Below the pieces are notes generated by a model, which saw only the letters and a program-made list of their open reading frames with translations, was not told the DNA's origin and ran no database searches. Shown one piece after another: positions 44,398-53,478 of a stretch of 64,000 bases of DNA. Source of the stretch: Acidobacteriota bacterium (GTDB lineage: Bacteria; Acidobacteriota; Vicinamibacteria; Vicinamibacterales; UBA2999); assembly GCA_947465645.1 (NCBI GenBank), contig CANIBQ010000003.1:62001-126000 (forward strand). The letters run 5' to 3'. The position numbers were made by a program, and so were the translations under genes. The first letter of the stretch is position 1. The number at the start of each line of letters is the position of its first letter.

Positions 44398-46341
44398 ATG
44401 AAGGCACCGAAGACCGACAAGAATGCGCCGGAGTTCCAGCCGGACAGCCCCGCGGGATTCTCGCGGCGCGATTTCATCACGGCGACGGCGGCGACGGGGA
44501 TTGCGCTCGGGGCGGGCCCGACGGCCGAAGCACTGGCGCAGCAGCCGGCCGGCGCGGCCCCCGCGGCCGCGCGGCCAGAGGATGCGCTGCCCAAAGGGCA
44601 GCAGCGGCTGACGATGTACCAGGGCACGGCGGCCGGGGCGTTCGTGGCGCAAATGAAGGCAGCCGGTGTGAACACGTTCTTCCACACGAACACCAGCGGG
44701 TTCGTGCCGCTGTGGGAAGCGATCCATGAGGCGGGTGACGTGCAGGTCATCAACTTCACCCACGAAGGTCAGGCGGTGGCGGCGGCGCAGGGCTACACGA
44801 TGGCGAGCCGGAAGCTCGGCTTCTTCTTCGGGAGCGATGCCGGGGTCGGCAACGCGATGAGCAATCTGTATTGCGCGTGGAAGGACCGGGTGCCGCTGCT
44901 CGTGAGCTTCTCGGGCGGCGACCTGCGGGGGCAGGGCAAGGACGGGTTCGAGTATTGGGACGACATGCTCGGGCCGACGCGCCCGTTCACGATGTGGACG
45001 GGGACACTGCTGCCCGACGACATGACGGATATCGCGCGGCGGGCGATCAAGTTTGCGTTCGGGCCGCCGACCGGACCGGTGACGCTCGCGTGGGGTGGCG
45101 GCAACTACGGCCAGAAGGTGCAGGCGCCCATTTATCCGATCGATCTTGCGCACGCCCGTCATGTGTCGCGCGCGCCGGCCGACGCGATCATGAAGGCGGC
45201 GCGGTGGCTTGTCGAAGCCGCATACCCGGTCATCGTCGTGGGGCCGGAGGTCACCGAGGACGGGGCGACCAAGGAGCTGCTGGCGCTGGCGGAAAAGCTG
45301 TCTGTGCCGGTGGCGGATACCAAGGACGACCTGTACGCGAATTTCCCGACGGATCATCCGCTGTTTCTCGGCCAGCTCGAGGCGATGCGTTTTCCGCGCG
45401 AGGCGGATTTGCTGCTCAGCGTGGGCGAGAGTCTGAGGCGCGGCAATCCGCTGCGCACGCCGCCGACGATCCATATCAGCCACGACCCGGACATTCTCGG
45501 CCGCGCGGTCGCGCCGGATCTGATGATTCTCTCGAACGTCCGGTCCGCGATTCGCGACCTGTCGGACGCGGTGGACAGCCTGCTGACGAAAGATCGGCTG
45601 GAGCGGATCCGGTCGAAGCGGCTGACTGACATCACGGCCCTCAACGCCAAGCTGAAGCAGGCGCGCGAGGAGGCGATCCAGTCGCGCTTCGACATCAGCC
45701 CGCTGTCGTGGGAGCGGGTGGGAGTGGAGTTGGAGAAGGCGCTCGACAAGGATGCGGTGATCGTGCCGGAGCTGGGCAGCCAGTATTACAAGGTGCTGCG
45801 GCAGCTCACCTTCGGCGGCGCGAACAAGGCGAAGTTCGGCCGGACGACCGGGTCGGCTCTGGGATGGGGCGTCGGCGCCGCGTTCGGCGTGAATCTGGCG
45901 TTACCGGAGCGGCAGGTCGTGTCGCTGCAAGGCGACGGCGGCTTCCTGTTCGGGCAGTCGGAAACCCTGTGGACTATTTCCCGGTACCAGTCGCCGATGC
46001 TCATCGTGATCATGAACAACCACCGCTACAACGAGAGCCGGGCGCGCAACATGAATGACGGCGGGCCGTTGCTCGAGGCGGGGCGCGATTACAACGGATA
46101 TCTGGGCGATCCCGATGTCGACTACGTGAAGATCGCGGAGGCCTACAGCCTGAAAGGCGAGAAGGTCAAGACGGCGGCCGAGCTGCCCGCGGCGCTGCAG
46201 CGCTCGCTGAGACACATGAAGGACGGCAAGGCCGTGATCCTCGATGTGGAGATTGCGGCGGACGGCCCGGTGATGAGTCAGGACACCTGGTATCAGAAGC
46301 ACTCAATCGCCGATATTCGCCGGAAGCGGCAGAACGCATAA
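44398..46341 (+). CDS. Tat-signal thiamine-diphosphate enzyme, acetolactate-synthase-like
   Basis: Protein of 647 aa. Residues 21-45 are a twin-arginine signal (FSRRDFITATAATGIAL, then an AxA cleavage site near ALAQQ). The body has the three ThDP-enzyme domains: an N-terminal PYR domain with the activating Glu (INFTHEGQAVAAAQGY), a central domain, and a C-terminal PP domain with GDGGFLFGQSETLW ... IVIMNN (ThDP/Mg motif GDG to NN). The family includes acetolactate synthase, oxalyl-CoA decarboxylase and benzoylformate decarboxylase; which reaction applies is unknown. A periplasmic location would be unusual because ThDP enzymes are cytoplasmic. A diheme cytochrome follows 16 nt later. Confidence 0.85.
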   Translation: MKAPKTDKNAPEFQPDSPAGFSRRDFITATAATGIALGAGPTAEALAQQPAGAAPAAARPEDALPKGQQRLTMYQGTAAGAFVAQMKAAGVNTFFHTNTSGFVPLWEAIHEAGDVQVINFTHEGQAVAAAQGYTMASRKLGFFFGSDAGVGNAMSNLYCAWKDRVPLLVSFSGGDLRGQGKDGFEYWDDMLGPTRPFTMWTGTLLPDDMTDIARRAIKFAFGPPTGPVTLAWGGGNYGQKVQAPIYPIDLAHARHVSRAPADAIMKAARWLVEAAYPVIVVGPEVTEDGATKELLALAEKLSVPVADTKDDLYANFPTDHPLFLGQLEAMRFPREADLLLSVGESLRRGNPLRTPPTIHISHDPDILGRAVAPDLMILSNVRSAIRDLSDAVDSLLTKDRLERIRSKRLTDITALNAKLKQAREEAIQSRFDISPLSWERVGVELEKALDKDAVIVPELGSQYYKVLRQLTFGGANKAKFGRTTGSALGWGVGAAFGVNLALPERQVVSLQGDGGFLFGQSETLWTISRYQSPMLIVIMNNHRYNESRARNMNDGGPLLEAGRDYNGYLGDPDVDYVKIAEAYSLKGEKVKTAAELPAALQRSLRHMKDGKAVILDVEIAADGPVMSQDTWYQKHSIADIRRKRQNA

Positions 46342-46357
46342 GGGCGGGGGAGTCACC

Positions 46358-46918
46358 ATGCGAGGCAGGGGAACAACGCAGACCACTCTGATCGGCGTTA
46401 CGGCGGTGATGTGGCTGCTCACGGCGGCCGCGGGGGCGGCGCGGCCGCAGACCGGCGCCGCGGCGCCGGCGCAGAGCGCCGACGCGGCGCAGATCGAGAA
46501 GGGACGGCAGGCGGTCGGGACGGTCTGCGTCGGTTGTCACAACAACATCATGCGGATGGTGCAGATCCACAAAAAAACGCCGGCGCAGTGGAGAAGCACC
46601 GTCTATTCCATGATCGGCCGTGGCGCGATGATTTTCCCCGAAGAGGTCGAGCCGCTGACGGCGTTCCTCTCTTCGGTCACCGCTGCGGCGGCACGGCCGA
46701 CGCCCGCGGCTGGGACAGGGGCGGCGGCGATGCCGGCATCGCCAGGCCGGGCCATCCTGGAGCGGACCTGCCAGGCGTGCCACGACCTGGCGACGGCGAC
46801 GAAGAAGCCGGCCGACGACTGGAACGCCGTGGTCAGCAGGATGGTGCTCTACGGCGCACAGCTGGGCGCCGACGAGCAGAAGACGCTCGTCGAACACCTC
46901 AACACCGTGGCCAAATAG
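46358..46918 (+). CDS. Diheme cytochrome c
   Basis: Protein of 186 aa with a signal peptide and two heme c motifs, CVGCH (C57-H61) and CQACH (C138-H142). Each is followed by a WRSTVYSMIGRGA or WNAVVSRMVLYGA segment, so the protein is two similar domains, the layout of small quinohemoprotein-associated cytochromes. A Pro/Ala linker joins them. It lies 16 nt after the ThDP-enzyme gene and 96 nt before a receptor gene. It could accept electrons in the periplasm from a reaction of its neighbour. Confidence 0.88.
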   Translation: MRGRGTTQTTLIGVTAVMWLLTAAAGAARPQTGAAAPAQSADAAQIEKGRQAVGTVCVGCHNNIMRMVQIHKKTPAQWRSTVYSMIGRGAMIFPEEVEPLTAFLSSVTAAAARPTPAAGTGAAAMPASPGRAILERTCQACHDLATATKKPADDWNAVVSRMVLYGAQLGADEQKTLVEHLNTVAK

Positions 46919-47014
46919 CCCGCGCGCTACGGGCGCCAAGCCACCATTTGGCGTCCGTTGGTTCTGACACTCAGAACGATTACCCCGCTGACGACAAGTC
47001 ATAAGGAGTTCACC

Positions 47015-49987
47015 ATGCGTCGATGTGTCCGGCTCGCGTTGGCGGTGTTGGCAGGGCTGGCGGCTGTTCCGTCCATCACGTATGCCCAGGCCTCGATTAC
47101 CGGGGTCGTCCGCGACGCTTCGGGTGCCGTGCTGCCAGGGGTCACCGTTGAAGCGGCGAGCCCGGTGCTGATCGAGAAGGTCCGCTCGGTGGTCAGCGAC
47201 GGGAGCGGGCAATACCGGATCGAGAATCTCCGGCCAGGTGCGTATGTGATCACCTTCACGCTCCCTGGCTTCGCGACCGTCCGGCGTGAAGGAATCGAGT
47301 TGTCGGGCACGTTTGTCGCAACAGTGAATTCCGAGATGCGCGTCGGCGGCCTCGAGGAAACGATTACCGTCACCGGCGAGTCTCCCATCATCGACGTGCA
47401 GAGCACCACGCGTCAGCGCGTGCTGGATCACGAGGTGCTCGACGCGCTTCCATCGAACCGGGCGCCGCAGATCATCGCCGGCCTCGTACCGGGCATCTCG
47501 AGGAGCAATCAGGACGTCGGCGGGAATGTGGGGGATGGATCGGGTAAAGGCACGATCACCACCCGCGGCGTGACGGAATCGCGGACGGTGTTCGCGGGTG
47601 TGCCGACCCTCACGGCGGCCGGGCCCGGTCACAAAGCGTACAACTTGGAGGTGTTCCAGGAAGTGACCGTCGACAACGGCGGCGTCGGCGTGGAGCACCG
47701 AGAAGGTGGCGTGCGGATCGGCCTGATTCCGAAAGACGGCGGCAACACCTTCCACGGGAACTTTCTGCTCAACTTCGCGAATGATTCGATGCAGGGGTCG
47801 AACATCACACAGGAGTTGAAGGATGCGGGCCTGCGAACGGGTGATTCGGTCAAGCAACTGATGGACGTGAACCCAGGGGTCGGCGGACCGATTGTCAGAG
47901 ACAAGGTGTGGTTTCACGCGACCACGCGTTACGCGCGGGCGTGGAACTATGTGCCGCTGTATTTCAACAAGAATGCGGGCAATCCCAACGCCTGGACCTA
48001 CGAGCCCGACACCAGCCGGAAGCCGGCGGCGAACGAAAACACCATCAAACACGCCAACGGCCGGGTCACCTGGCAGGCCACGGCGAGGAACAAGCTCGCC
48101 TTTACCTACGATTACTCCGACATCTGCGACTGTCCGCGGGGATTGACCGCCTCGATCTCTCCGGAAGCGAATCTCGGCAGCTATGTCACGTTCAAACCCC
48201 CGACCAGCCAGCTCTCGGCGGAGTGGACGTCGCCGCTAAGCAACCGCATGTTGCTCGAGACGACGTTCTACACGCAGGTGTCCGGCTTCAAGCGCGCCGA
48301 GACCAATCCGTACTTTGCACCGACCCCGGAGCCGATGATCGCGGCGACGGAACAGTCGACCGGGATGTCGTACCGCGCGACGGCCAGTCTGAACGACCTG
48401 GTCGCTTCCACGTTCTACGCGCGGGCTGTCCTGTCCTACATCACGGGTGCGCACGCGTTCAAAGTCGGCTTCGTCGGAGGGATAGCCGATACCGAGCAGA
48501 AGCTTCGAAGCCCGGATGCGCCGATCAGCTTCCGGTTCAACAACGGCGTGCCGAACCAGGTGACGCTGTTCGCGACGCCGGTGTCGTACAAGGCGAAGCT
48601 GAATGCCGATCACGGGCTGTTCGTCGAGGACAAGTGGACCATCAAGAGGCTGACGCTGACCGGTGGCCTGCGCTACGACTATTTCAACCTGGAGTTCCCG
48701 GAGGTGGTGGTGGGCCCGAGCACCTTCACGCCCAGTCGAAATATCGTGTTCCCTGAGACGCCCGGCGCGAATCTGCACGACATTTCACCGCGGACCGGTC
48801 TGGTGGTGGACGTGTTCGGCAACGGGAAGACGGCCGTGAAGGTGAGCGCGGGCAAGTATCTGTACGGGGAGCACGTATCCGGGACGGCGTTTTCGAATGC
48901 GGCTCCGGCGAACCGGCTCGTCAACAGCGCGAGCCGCTCGTGGACCGACACCGACCGCGACTTCGTGCCGGATTGTGATTTGGCCACCCGCACCGCGAAC
49001 GGCGAGTGCGGCGCGATCACCAATGCCAACTTTGGCAGCACCGTGGCCGGGCTCACCTTCGATCCCGATGTGATCAATGGCTGGGGCAAGCGGCGGTACA
49101 ACTGGCAGTTTGCGGCCGGGGTGCAGCAGCAGGTTCTGCCCCGTGTCTCGGTCGGCGTCGAGTACTGGCGCACCGCGTTCGGCAACTTCATCGTCACGCA
49201 GGATCGCTCCTACACCCAGAGCGACTTCGACCGGTTCAGCATCACGGCGCCGGTCGATCCGCGCCTGCCGGGAGGTGGCGGTTACGTCGTCTCCGACCTG
49301 GTCAACGTCAAGCCGGCAGCGTTCGGCCGCGCCGCCAACGGCTACGTCACCTTCGCCAAGAATTTCGGCAAGCAGATCGAGCACTGGAATGGCGTCGACG
49401 TCACGATGAACGCGCGGCTCGGCGGCGGCGTGCTGCTGCAGGGTGGGACGAGCACCGAGCGCCAGACGACTGACAATTGCGAGGTCGTCACCCAGGCCGG
49501 CGGGTTGCCACCCGAGCGTGGTACGGGTGTGCCGGTATACAACCCGAGCCAGCTCTATTGCCACGTGAACGGCAGTTTCCGTACCCAAGCCAAATTCATC
49601 GGTTCGTACACCATCCCCCGGGTCGACGTGCAGGTGTCCGCCTCGTTCCAGAATTTGCCGGGGCCCGAGGTGGCGGCCAACTATGTCGCGACCAACGCCG
49701 TGGTCGCGCCCTCTCTCGGGCGGCCGCTGGCCGGCGGCGCGACCAACGTCACCGTGAATCTCGTCGAGCCGCGCACGATGTACGGCGAGCGCATGACCCA
49801 GATCGACTTGCGGGTTGGCAAGATTGTGCGGCTCGGCCCGATGCGTGCGACCGCGAGCCTCGATCTCTATAACGCGTTGAACGACAACCCGGTGCTCGCG
49901 GAGAGCGTCGCCTATGCCAACTGGCGGCAGCCGCAAAGCATCCTGAACGCCCGCTTCGCCAAGGTGAACCTGCAGTTCAGCTTCTGA
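47015..49987 (+). CDS. TonB-dependent receptor-like outer-membrane protein
   Basis: From the ATG at 47015 (AAGGAG ribosome site) the product is 990 aa. It has a signal peptide ending ITYAQ, a regulatory-like domain (ASITGVVRDASGAVLPGVTV, IENLRPGAYVITF), a plug with EETITVTGESPIIDVQ, and a barrel ending VNLQFSF with terminal Phe. It is an intact paralogue of the receptor at 31411. Position after the ThDP enzyme and cytochrome suggests it imports their substrate, but the 96-nt gap may hold its own promoter. Confidence 0.9.
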   Translation: MRRCVRLALAVLAGLAAVPSITYAQASITGVVRDASGAVLPGVTVEAASPVLIEKVRSVVSDGSGQYRIENLRPGAYVITFTLPGFATVRREGIELSGTFVATVNSEMRVGGLEETITVTGESPIIDVQSTTRQRVLDHEVLDALPSNRAPQIIAGLVPGISRSNQDVGGNVGDGSGKGTITTRGVTESRTVFAGVPTLTAAGPGHKAYNLEVFQEVTVDNGGVGVEHREGGVRIGLIPKDGGNTFHGNFLLNFANDSMQGSNITQELKDAGLRTGDSVKQLMDVNPGVGGPIVRDKVWFHATTRYARAWNYVPLYFNKNAGNPNAWTYEPDTSRKPAANENTIKHANGRVTWQATARNKLAFTYDYSDICDCPRGLTASISPEANLGSYVTFKPPTSQLSAEWTSPLSNRMLLETTFYTQVSGFKRAETNPYFAPTPEPMIAATEQSTGMSYRATASLNDLVASTFYARAVLSYITGAHAFKVGFVGGIADTEQKLRSPDAPISFRFNNGVPNQVTLFATPVSYKAKLNADHGLFVEDKWTIKRLTLTGGLRYDYFNLEFPEVVVGPSTFTPSRNIVFPETPGANLHDISPRTGLVVDVFGNGKTAVKVSAGKYLYGEHVSGTAFSNAAPANRLVNSASRSWTDTDRDFVPDCDLATRTANGECGAITNANFGSTVAGLTFDPDVINGWGKRRYNWQFAAGVQQQVLPRVSVGVEYWRTAFGNFIVTQDRSYTQSDFDRFSITAPVDPRLPGGGGYVVSDLVNVKPAAFGRAANGYVTFAKNFGKQIEHWNGVDVTMNARLGGGVLLQGGTSTERQTTDNCEVVTQAGGLPPERGTGVPVYNPSQLYCHVNGSFRTQAKFIGSYTIPRVDVQVSASFQNLPGPEVAANYVATNAVVAPSLGRPLAGGATNVTVNLVEPRTMYGERMTQIDLRVGKIVRLGPMRATASLDLYNALNDNPVLAESVAYANWRQPQSILNARFAKVNLQFSF

Positions 49988-50002
49988 GGATCAAGCAGGA
50001 CG

Positions 50003-50941
50003 TTATCCCTGCCAGTACGCATCCGGGTTTTCTTCTGGAAGGACCGTTGCCTCGATTCGGAGGTTCTCGCTCTTCGCCACGTCGATCGTTCGTTCCGGAG
50101 CGTCGTATCCGGCTTTCCAGATGAACAGCCGGTGCTCGCCGTCCGGCACCTCGAAGGTCGCCAACCCCGCGTCATCGGTGGACTCGCGGTAGACGCCCAG
50201 GCGTACATGGGCCTCGCGCACGGGTGTGTCCGTCCCCTTCTCGACGACCTGGATCGAGACGCGATGTTCGGGTGAGGGAACAGTCGTGACAGCGAATGCG
50301 GAGGATGCGCAATCGTGTGGCAGGCGCGATTCCGTTGGCGGAAAAACGATCGACCTGGAGAAGCGGCCCTCTGCGGCGGGCGCGGTCATCTCGATTGACG
50401 TCCAGAACAGGCCGGTCGTGCCGTTCCATGGCGTGTCGCCAAGTGCGCCGACCGCGGCTCGGGCCCCGGTCTCGTCGTGGATTTCGATCTCGTGACCTCC
50501 GAGTACGCAGCCGGCCGAGCATTTCACGCCGACCTTGACGTGGAAGGCCTGACCGATGACGACTGCGGACGGATGGTCCCATACCGCCAAGCTTGTGGCG
50601 TGGGGCCGCGTCCGGAGCGAAAGCGTCACCGAGCCTTCGTCGTGCACGACACCGTCGACGGTGTGGCCCGGCACGATCACGGCCCACTCGAACTCGCCGA
50701 TCGCGTCGGGCGCCCTGAGCGTGATCGCCGCCGTATCCTGACGATCGCCGGTGAGGTCCGGCAGCTGGCCGGTGTCGCGCACCTCGCCGGACTCGCGCAC
50801 GATGAACGGCGCGCCGCTCAGGTTGCATCCGTAGCGGCACGTCGCGCGGAGCGTCAGAGAGAAGTCGCGGCCTGCATCGACCTCAGGGGCAGCTTCGTGG
50901 ACTTCGAGCGCAATTGCGCCGGCAGGCGATGTTTCGGCCAT
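50003..50941 (-). CDS. Ig/CnaB-like repeat protein
   Basis: Protein of 312 aa without a clear signal peptide. It comprises two similar ~110-aa Ig-like domains (VDAGRDFSLTLRATCRYGC and VIGQAFHVKVGVKCSAGC, each with a Cys pair) followed by a CnaB/carboxypeptidase-regulatory-like domain (VREAHVRLGVYRESTDDAGLATFEVPDGEHRLFIWKAGY). It may be an adaptor or surface-associated protein; export is not shown by the sequence. It is convergent with the receptor and divergent from the DUF1592 gene. Confidence 0.6.
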   Translation of the reverse strand: MAETSPAGAIALEVHEAAPEVDAGRDFSLTLRATCRYGCNLSGAPFIVRESGEVRDTGQLPDLTGDRQDTAAITLRAPDAIGEFEWAVIVPGHTVDGVVHDEGSVTLSLRTRPHATSLAVWDHPSAVVIGQAFHVKVGVKCSAGCVLGGHEIEIHDETGARAAVGALGDTPWNGTTGLFWTSIEMTAPAAEGRFSRSIVFPPTESRLPHDCASSAFAVTTVPSPEHRVSIQVVEKGTDTPVREAHVRLGVYRESTDDAGLATFEVPDGEHRLFIWKAGYDAPERTIDVAKSENLRIEATVLPEENPDAYWQG

Positions 50942-51018
50942 GGGTTGACAACTATAATGGGGTCACCTAACGTATCGCCAAATTCGCTGGCAGCCCGAAT
51001 CGGGAGGCAAATTCCTCG

Positions 51019-53478
51019 ATGGTGAATGTGATCCGGGCCTGCGTCGGCGTCGCGTGTGTCGGAACCGCGTTCGCATTGGCAGGTGCGGGCCTCCTTCGGG
51101 CCTCGAGTCAGGAGCCGTTGCAGCCCGTTCCGGCGCCTTCCTCCCACCGCCTCCTCGTCACGCGCTACTGCGTCACCTGCCATAACGAAAAGACGAACAC
51201 CGCCGGGCTCGCGCTCGATCGGGCGAATGTCGACCGCCCGAGCGACAACGCGGAGGTGTGGGAAGAAGTCATCCGCAAGCTGCGGACGGGGGCGATGCCT
51301 CCGGCCGGCATGCCGCGGCCGGACGCGGCCGGCTACCAGACGCTGATCACGTTCCTGGAAAGGGAACTCGATCGCGCAGCCGCTGGCCATCCCAATCCCG
51401 GTCGGCGCGCCGCATTCCATCGCCTCAATCGCGCTGAATACGCCAATGCGATTCGCGACCTGCTGGCGGTCGACATCGACGCGGCGTCGCTGCTTCCGGT
51501 CGACGACGCGGGCCACGGCTTCGATAACGTCGCCGACATGCTGTCGGTGTCGCCGCGGCTGGTGGAAGGCTATATCTCGGCGGCGACCAGGATCAGCCGC
51601 CTGGCCCTTGGCGATGCGGCGACCCGTCCGTATACCGAGACCTACGATGTCTCACGGCGGCTGCGGCAGGAGGATCGGGTCAGCGACGACCTCCCGTTCG
51701 GGACACGCGGCGGCATCGCGGTCCGCCATCATTTCCCGGTCGACGGCGAGTACGTCCTCACGGTACGGCTGCAACGGAACAAGGACAACTACGTCGTCGG
51801 CGTTGCCGAGCCGCACGACATCGACGTGCGCCTCGACGGCGCGCTCATCAAGCGGTTTACGGTCGGCGGCGCCCATAAGGGGCGGCTGGGCGTCCTCAAC
51901 ACCTTCGGCAATCCCAATTTCAGGGGAGAGCCGCAGCAGGAGATCTACGAGTTCACGGCGGATGCCGGGCTGGAAGTCCGCTTTCCGGCGAAGGCCGGCA
52001 CGCGGGTGGTGGGGGTCGCCTTCGTGGAGGACGCCTCGGAACCTGAATTCGAGGTGCTGCCTCGTCAGTCGTTCGACGAAGTTGCGGCAAGCGGTTACAA
52101 AGGAGGCGAACCGCTGTTGGACAGGGTCACGATCGGCGGACCCTATAACGCCGTCGGGCTTGGAACGACCGAGAGTCGCCGCAAGATCTTCGTGTGCAAC
52201 CCCAACGAGAGCAAGGATGAAGAGTCGTGCGCCAGCCGGATTCTCTCCACCCTGGCGCGGCGTGCGTATCGCCGGCCGGCGACGGGAAAGGATCTCCAGA
52301 CTCTTCTCAGCTTCTACAGAACCGGCCGCACCGACGAAGGCTTCGAAGCCGGCATCGGCCTGGCGCTGGAACGAATGCTCGTGTCTCCGAATTTCCTGTT
52401 CCGCCTCGAGCGCGATCCAGCGAATGCGGGACCCGACACCGTCTATCGCCTCAGCGACCTGGAGCTCGCATCGCGGCTGTCATTTTTCCTATGGAGCAGC
52501 ATTCCGGACGAGACGCTCCTGACCCTCGCCGAGCAGGGCCGGCTCCACGAGCCCGCCATACTCGGCCAGCAGGTTCAGCGGATGCTCGCCGACGCGCGGT
52601 CGAAGGCGCTGGTCAGCAATTTCGCTGCGCAATGGCTGTCGCTGCGCAATCTGCGGACGATCTCGCCCGATTCGACCGCGTTTCCCGATTTCGACGACGA
52701 GTTGAGGGAGGCGCTGCATCGGGAGACCGAGCTCTTTTTCGAAAGCCTGCTGCGCGAAAATCGCAGCGTCCTCGAGCTATTGGACGCGAACTACACCTTC
52801 CTCAACGAACGTCTCGCGCGCCATTACGGCATTCCGGATGTATTCGGCAGCCATTTCCGGCGCGTGCCACTGGGTGATGACCGGCGGCGAGGGTTGCTGG
52901 GCCAGGGAAGCATTCTGACGGTGACCTCGTATTCGAACCGGACCGCACCGACGCTGCGCGGCAAGTGGATACTCGACAACGTGCTCGGCACGCCCCCGCC
53001 CCCGCCGCCGCCCGACGTTCCCTCGCTGAAGGAGGAGCGCGACGGCGACGCCAAGCCGCTCACCATGCGCGAGCGACTGCGTCAGCACCAGGAGAATCCG
53101 AGCTGTGCGAGCTGCCATCGCCAGATGGATCCGCTCGGCTTCGGGCTGGAGAACTTCGACGCGCTGGGGCGGTGGCGAGACGCCGACGCCGGCGCGCGGA
53201 TCGATCCGACAGGCACCCTGCCCAATGGAATGCAGTTCGACGGCCCCGCGGGGCTTCGAAAGGTGCTGCTCAGTCATCCGCAGCAATTCGTCCAGACCTT
53301 CACCGAAAAACTCCTGACGTATGCGCTGGGCCGTGGTGTCGAGTTCTACGATGCGCCGGCCGTTCGAACCATCATGCGCGAGGCGGATGGCGCCGGCTAC
53401 CGGTTGGGGGCCCTGATCGCGGGGATCGTGAAGAGTGATGCATTTCAAATGAGAAAGACGAGGTCGCGACCGTCATGA
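51019..53478 (+). CDS. DUF1592 domain protein with heme motif
   Basis: Protein of 819 aa. After a signal peptide it has a c-type heme-like motif CVTCH (C51-H55), then the domain series DUF1587, DUF1592, DUF1595, DUF1588 and DUF1585 typical of this family in Planctomycetota and Acidobacteriota. Landmarks are RLNRAEYANAIRDLLAVD, YRRPATGKDLQTL, SRLSFFLWSSIPDETLL, the second Cys motif CASCHRQMDPLGFGLENFDA, and LLTYALGRGVEFYD. The family is exported and probably oxidative, function unknown. It overlaps the DUF1552 gene start by 4 nt. Confidence 0.88.
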   Translation: MVNVIRACVGVACVGTAFALAGAGLLRASSQEPLQPVPAPSSHRLLVTRYCVTCHNEKTNTAGLALDRANVDRPSDNAEVWEEVIRKLRTGAMPPAGMPRPDAAGYQTLITFLERELDRAAAGHPNPGRRAAFHRLNRAEYANAIRDLLAVDIDAASLLPVDDAGHGFDNVADMLSVSPRLVEGYISAATRISRLALGDAATRPYTETYDVSRRLRQEDRVSDDLPFGTRGGIAVRHHFPVDGEYVLTVRLQRNKDNYVVGVAEPHDIDVRLDGALIKRFTVGGAHKGRLGVLNTFGNPNFRGEPQQEIYEFTADAGLEVRFPAKAGTRVVGVAFVEDASEPEFEVLPRQSFDEVAASGYKGGEPLLDRVTIGGPYNAVGLGTTESRRKIFVCNPNESKDEESCASRILSTLARRAYRRPATGKDLQTLLSFYRTGRTDEGFEAGIGLALERMLVSPNFLFRLERDPANAGPDTVYRLSDLELASRLSFFLWSSIPDETLLTLAEQGRLHEPAILGQQVQRMLADARSKALVSNFAAQWLSLRNLRTISPDSTAFPDFDDELREALHRETELFFESLLRENRSVLELLDANYTFLNERLARHYGIPDVFGSHFRRVPLGDDRRRGLLGQGSILTVTSYSNRTAPTLRGKWILDNVLGTPPPPPPPDVPSLKEERDGDAKPLTMRERLRQHQENPSCASCHRQMDPLGFGLENFDALGRWRDADAGARIDPTGTLPNGMQFDGPAGLRKVLLSHPQQFVQTFTEKLLTYALGRGVEFYDAPAVRTIMREADGAGYRLGALIAGIVKSDAFQMRKTRSRPS

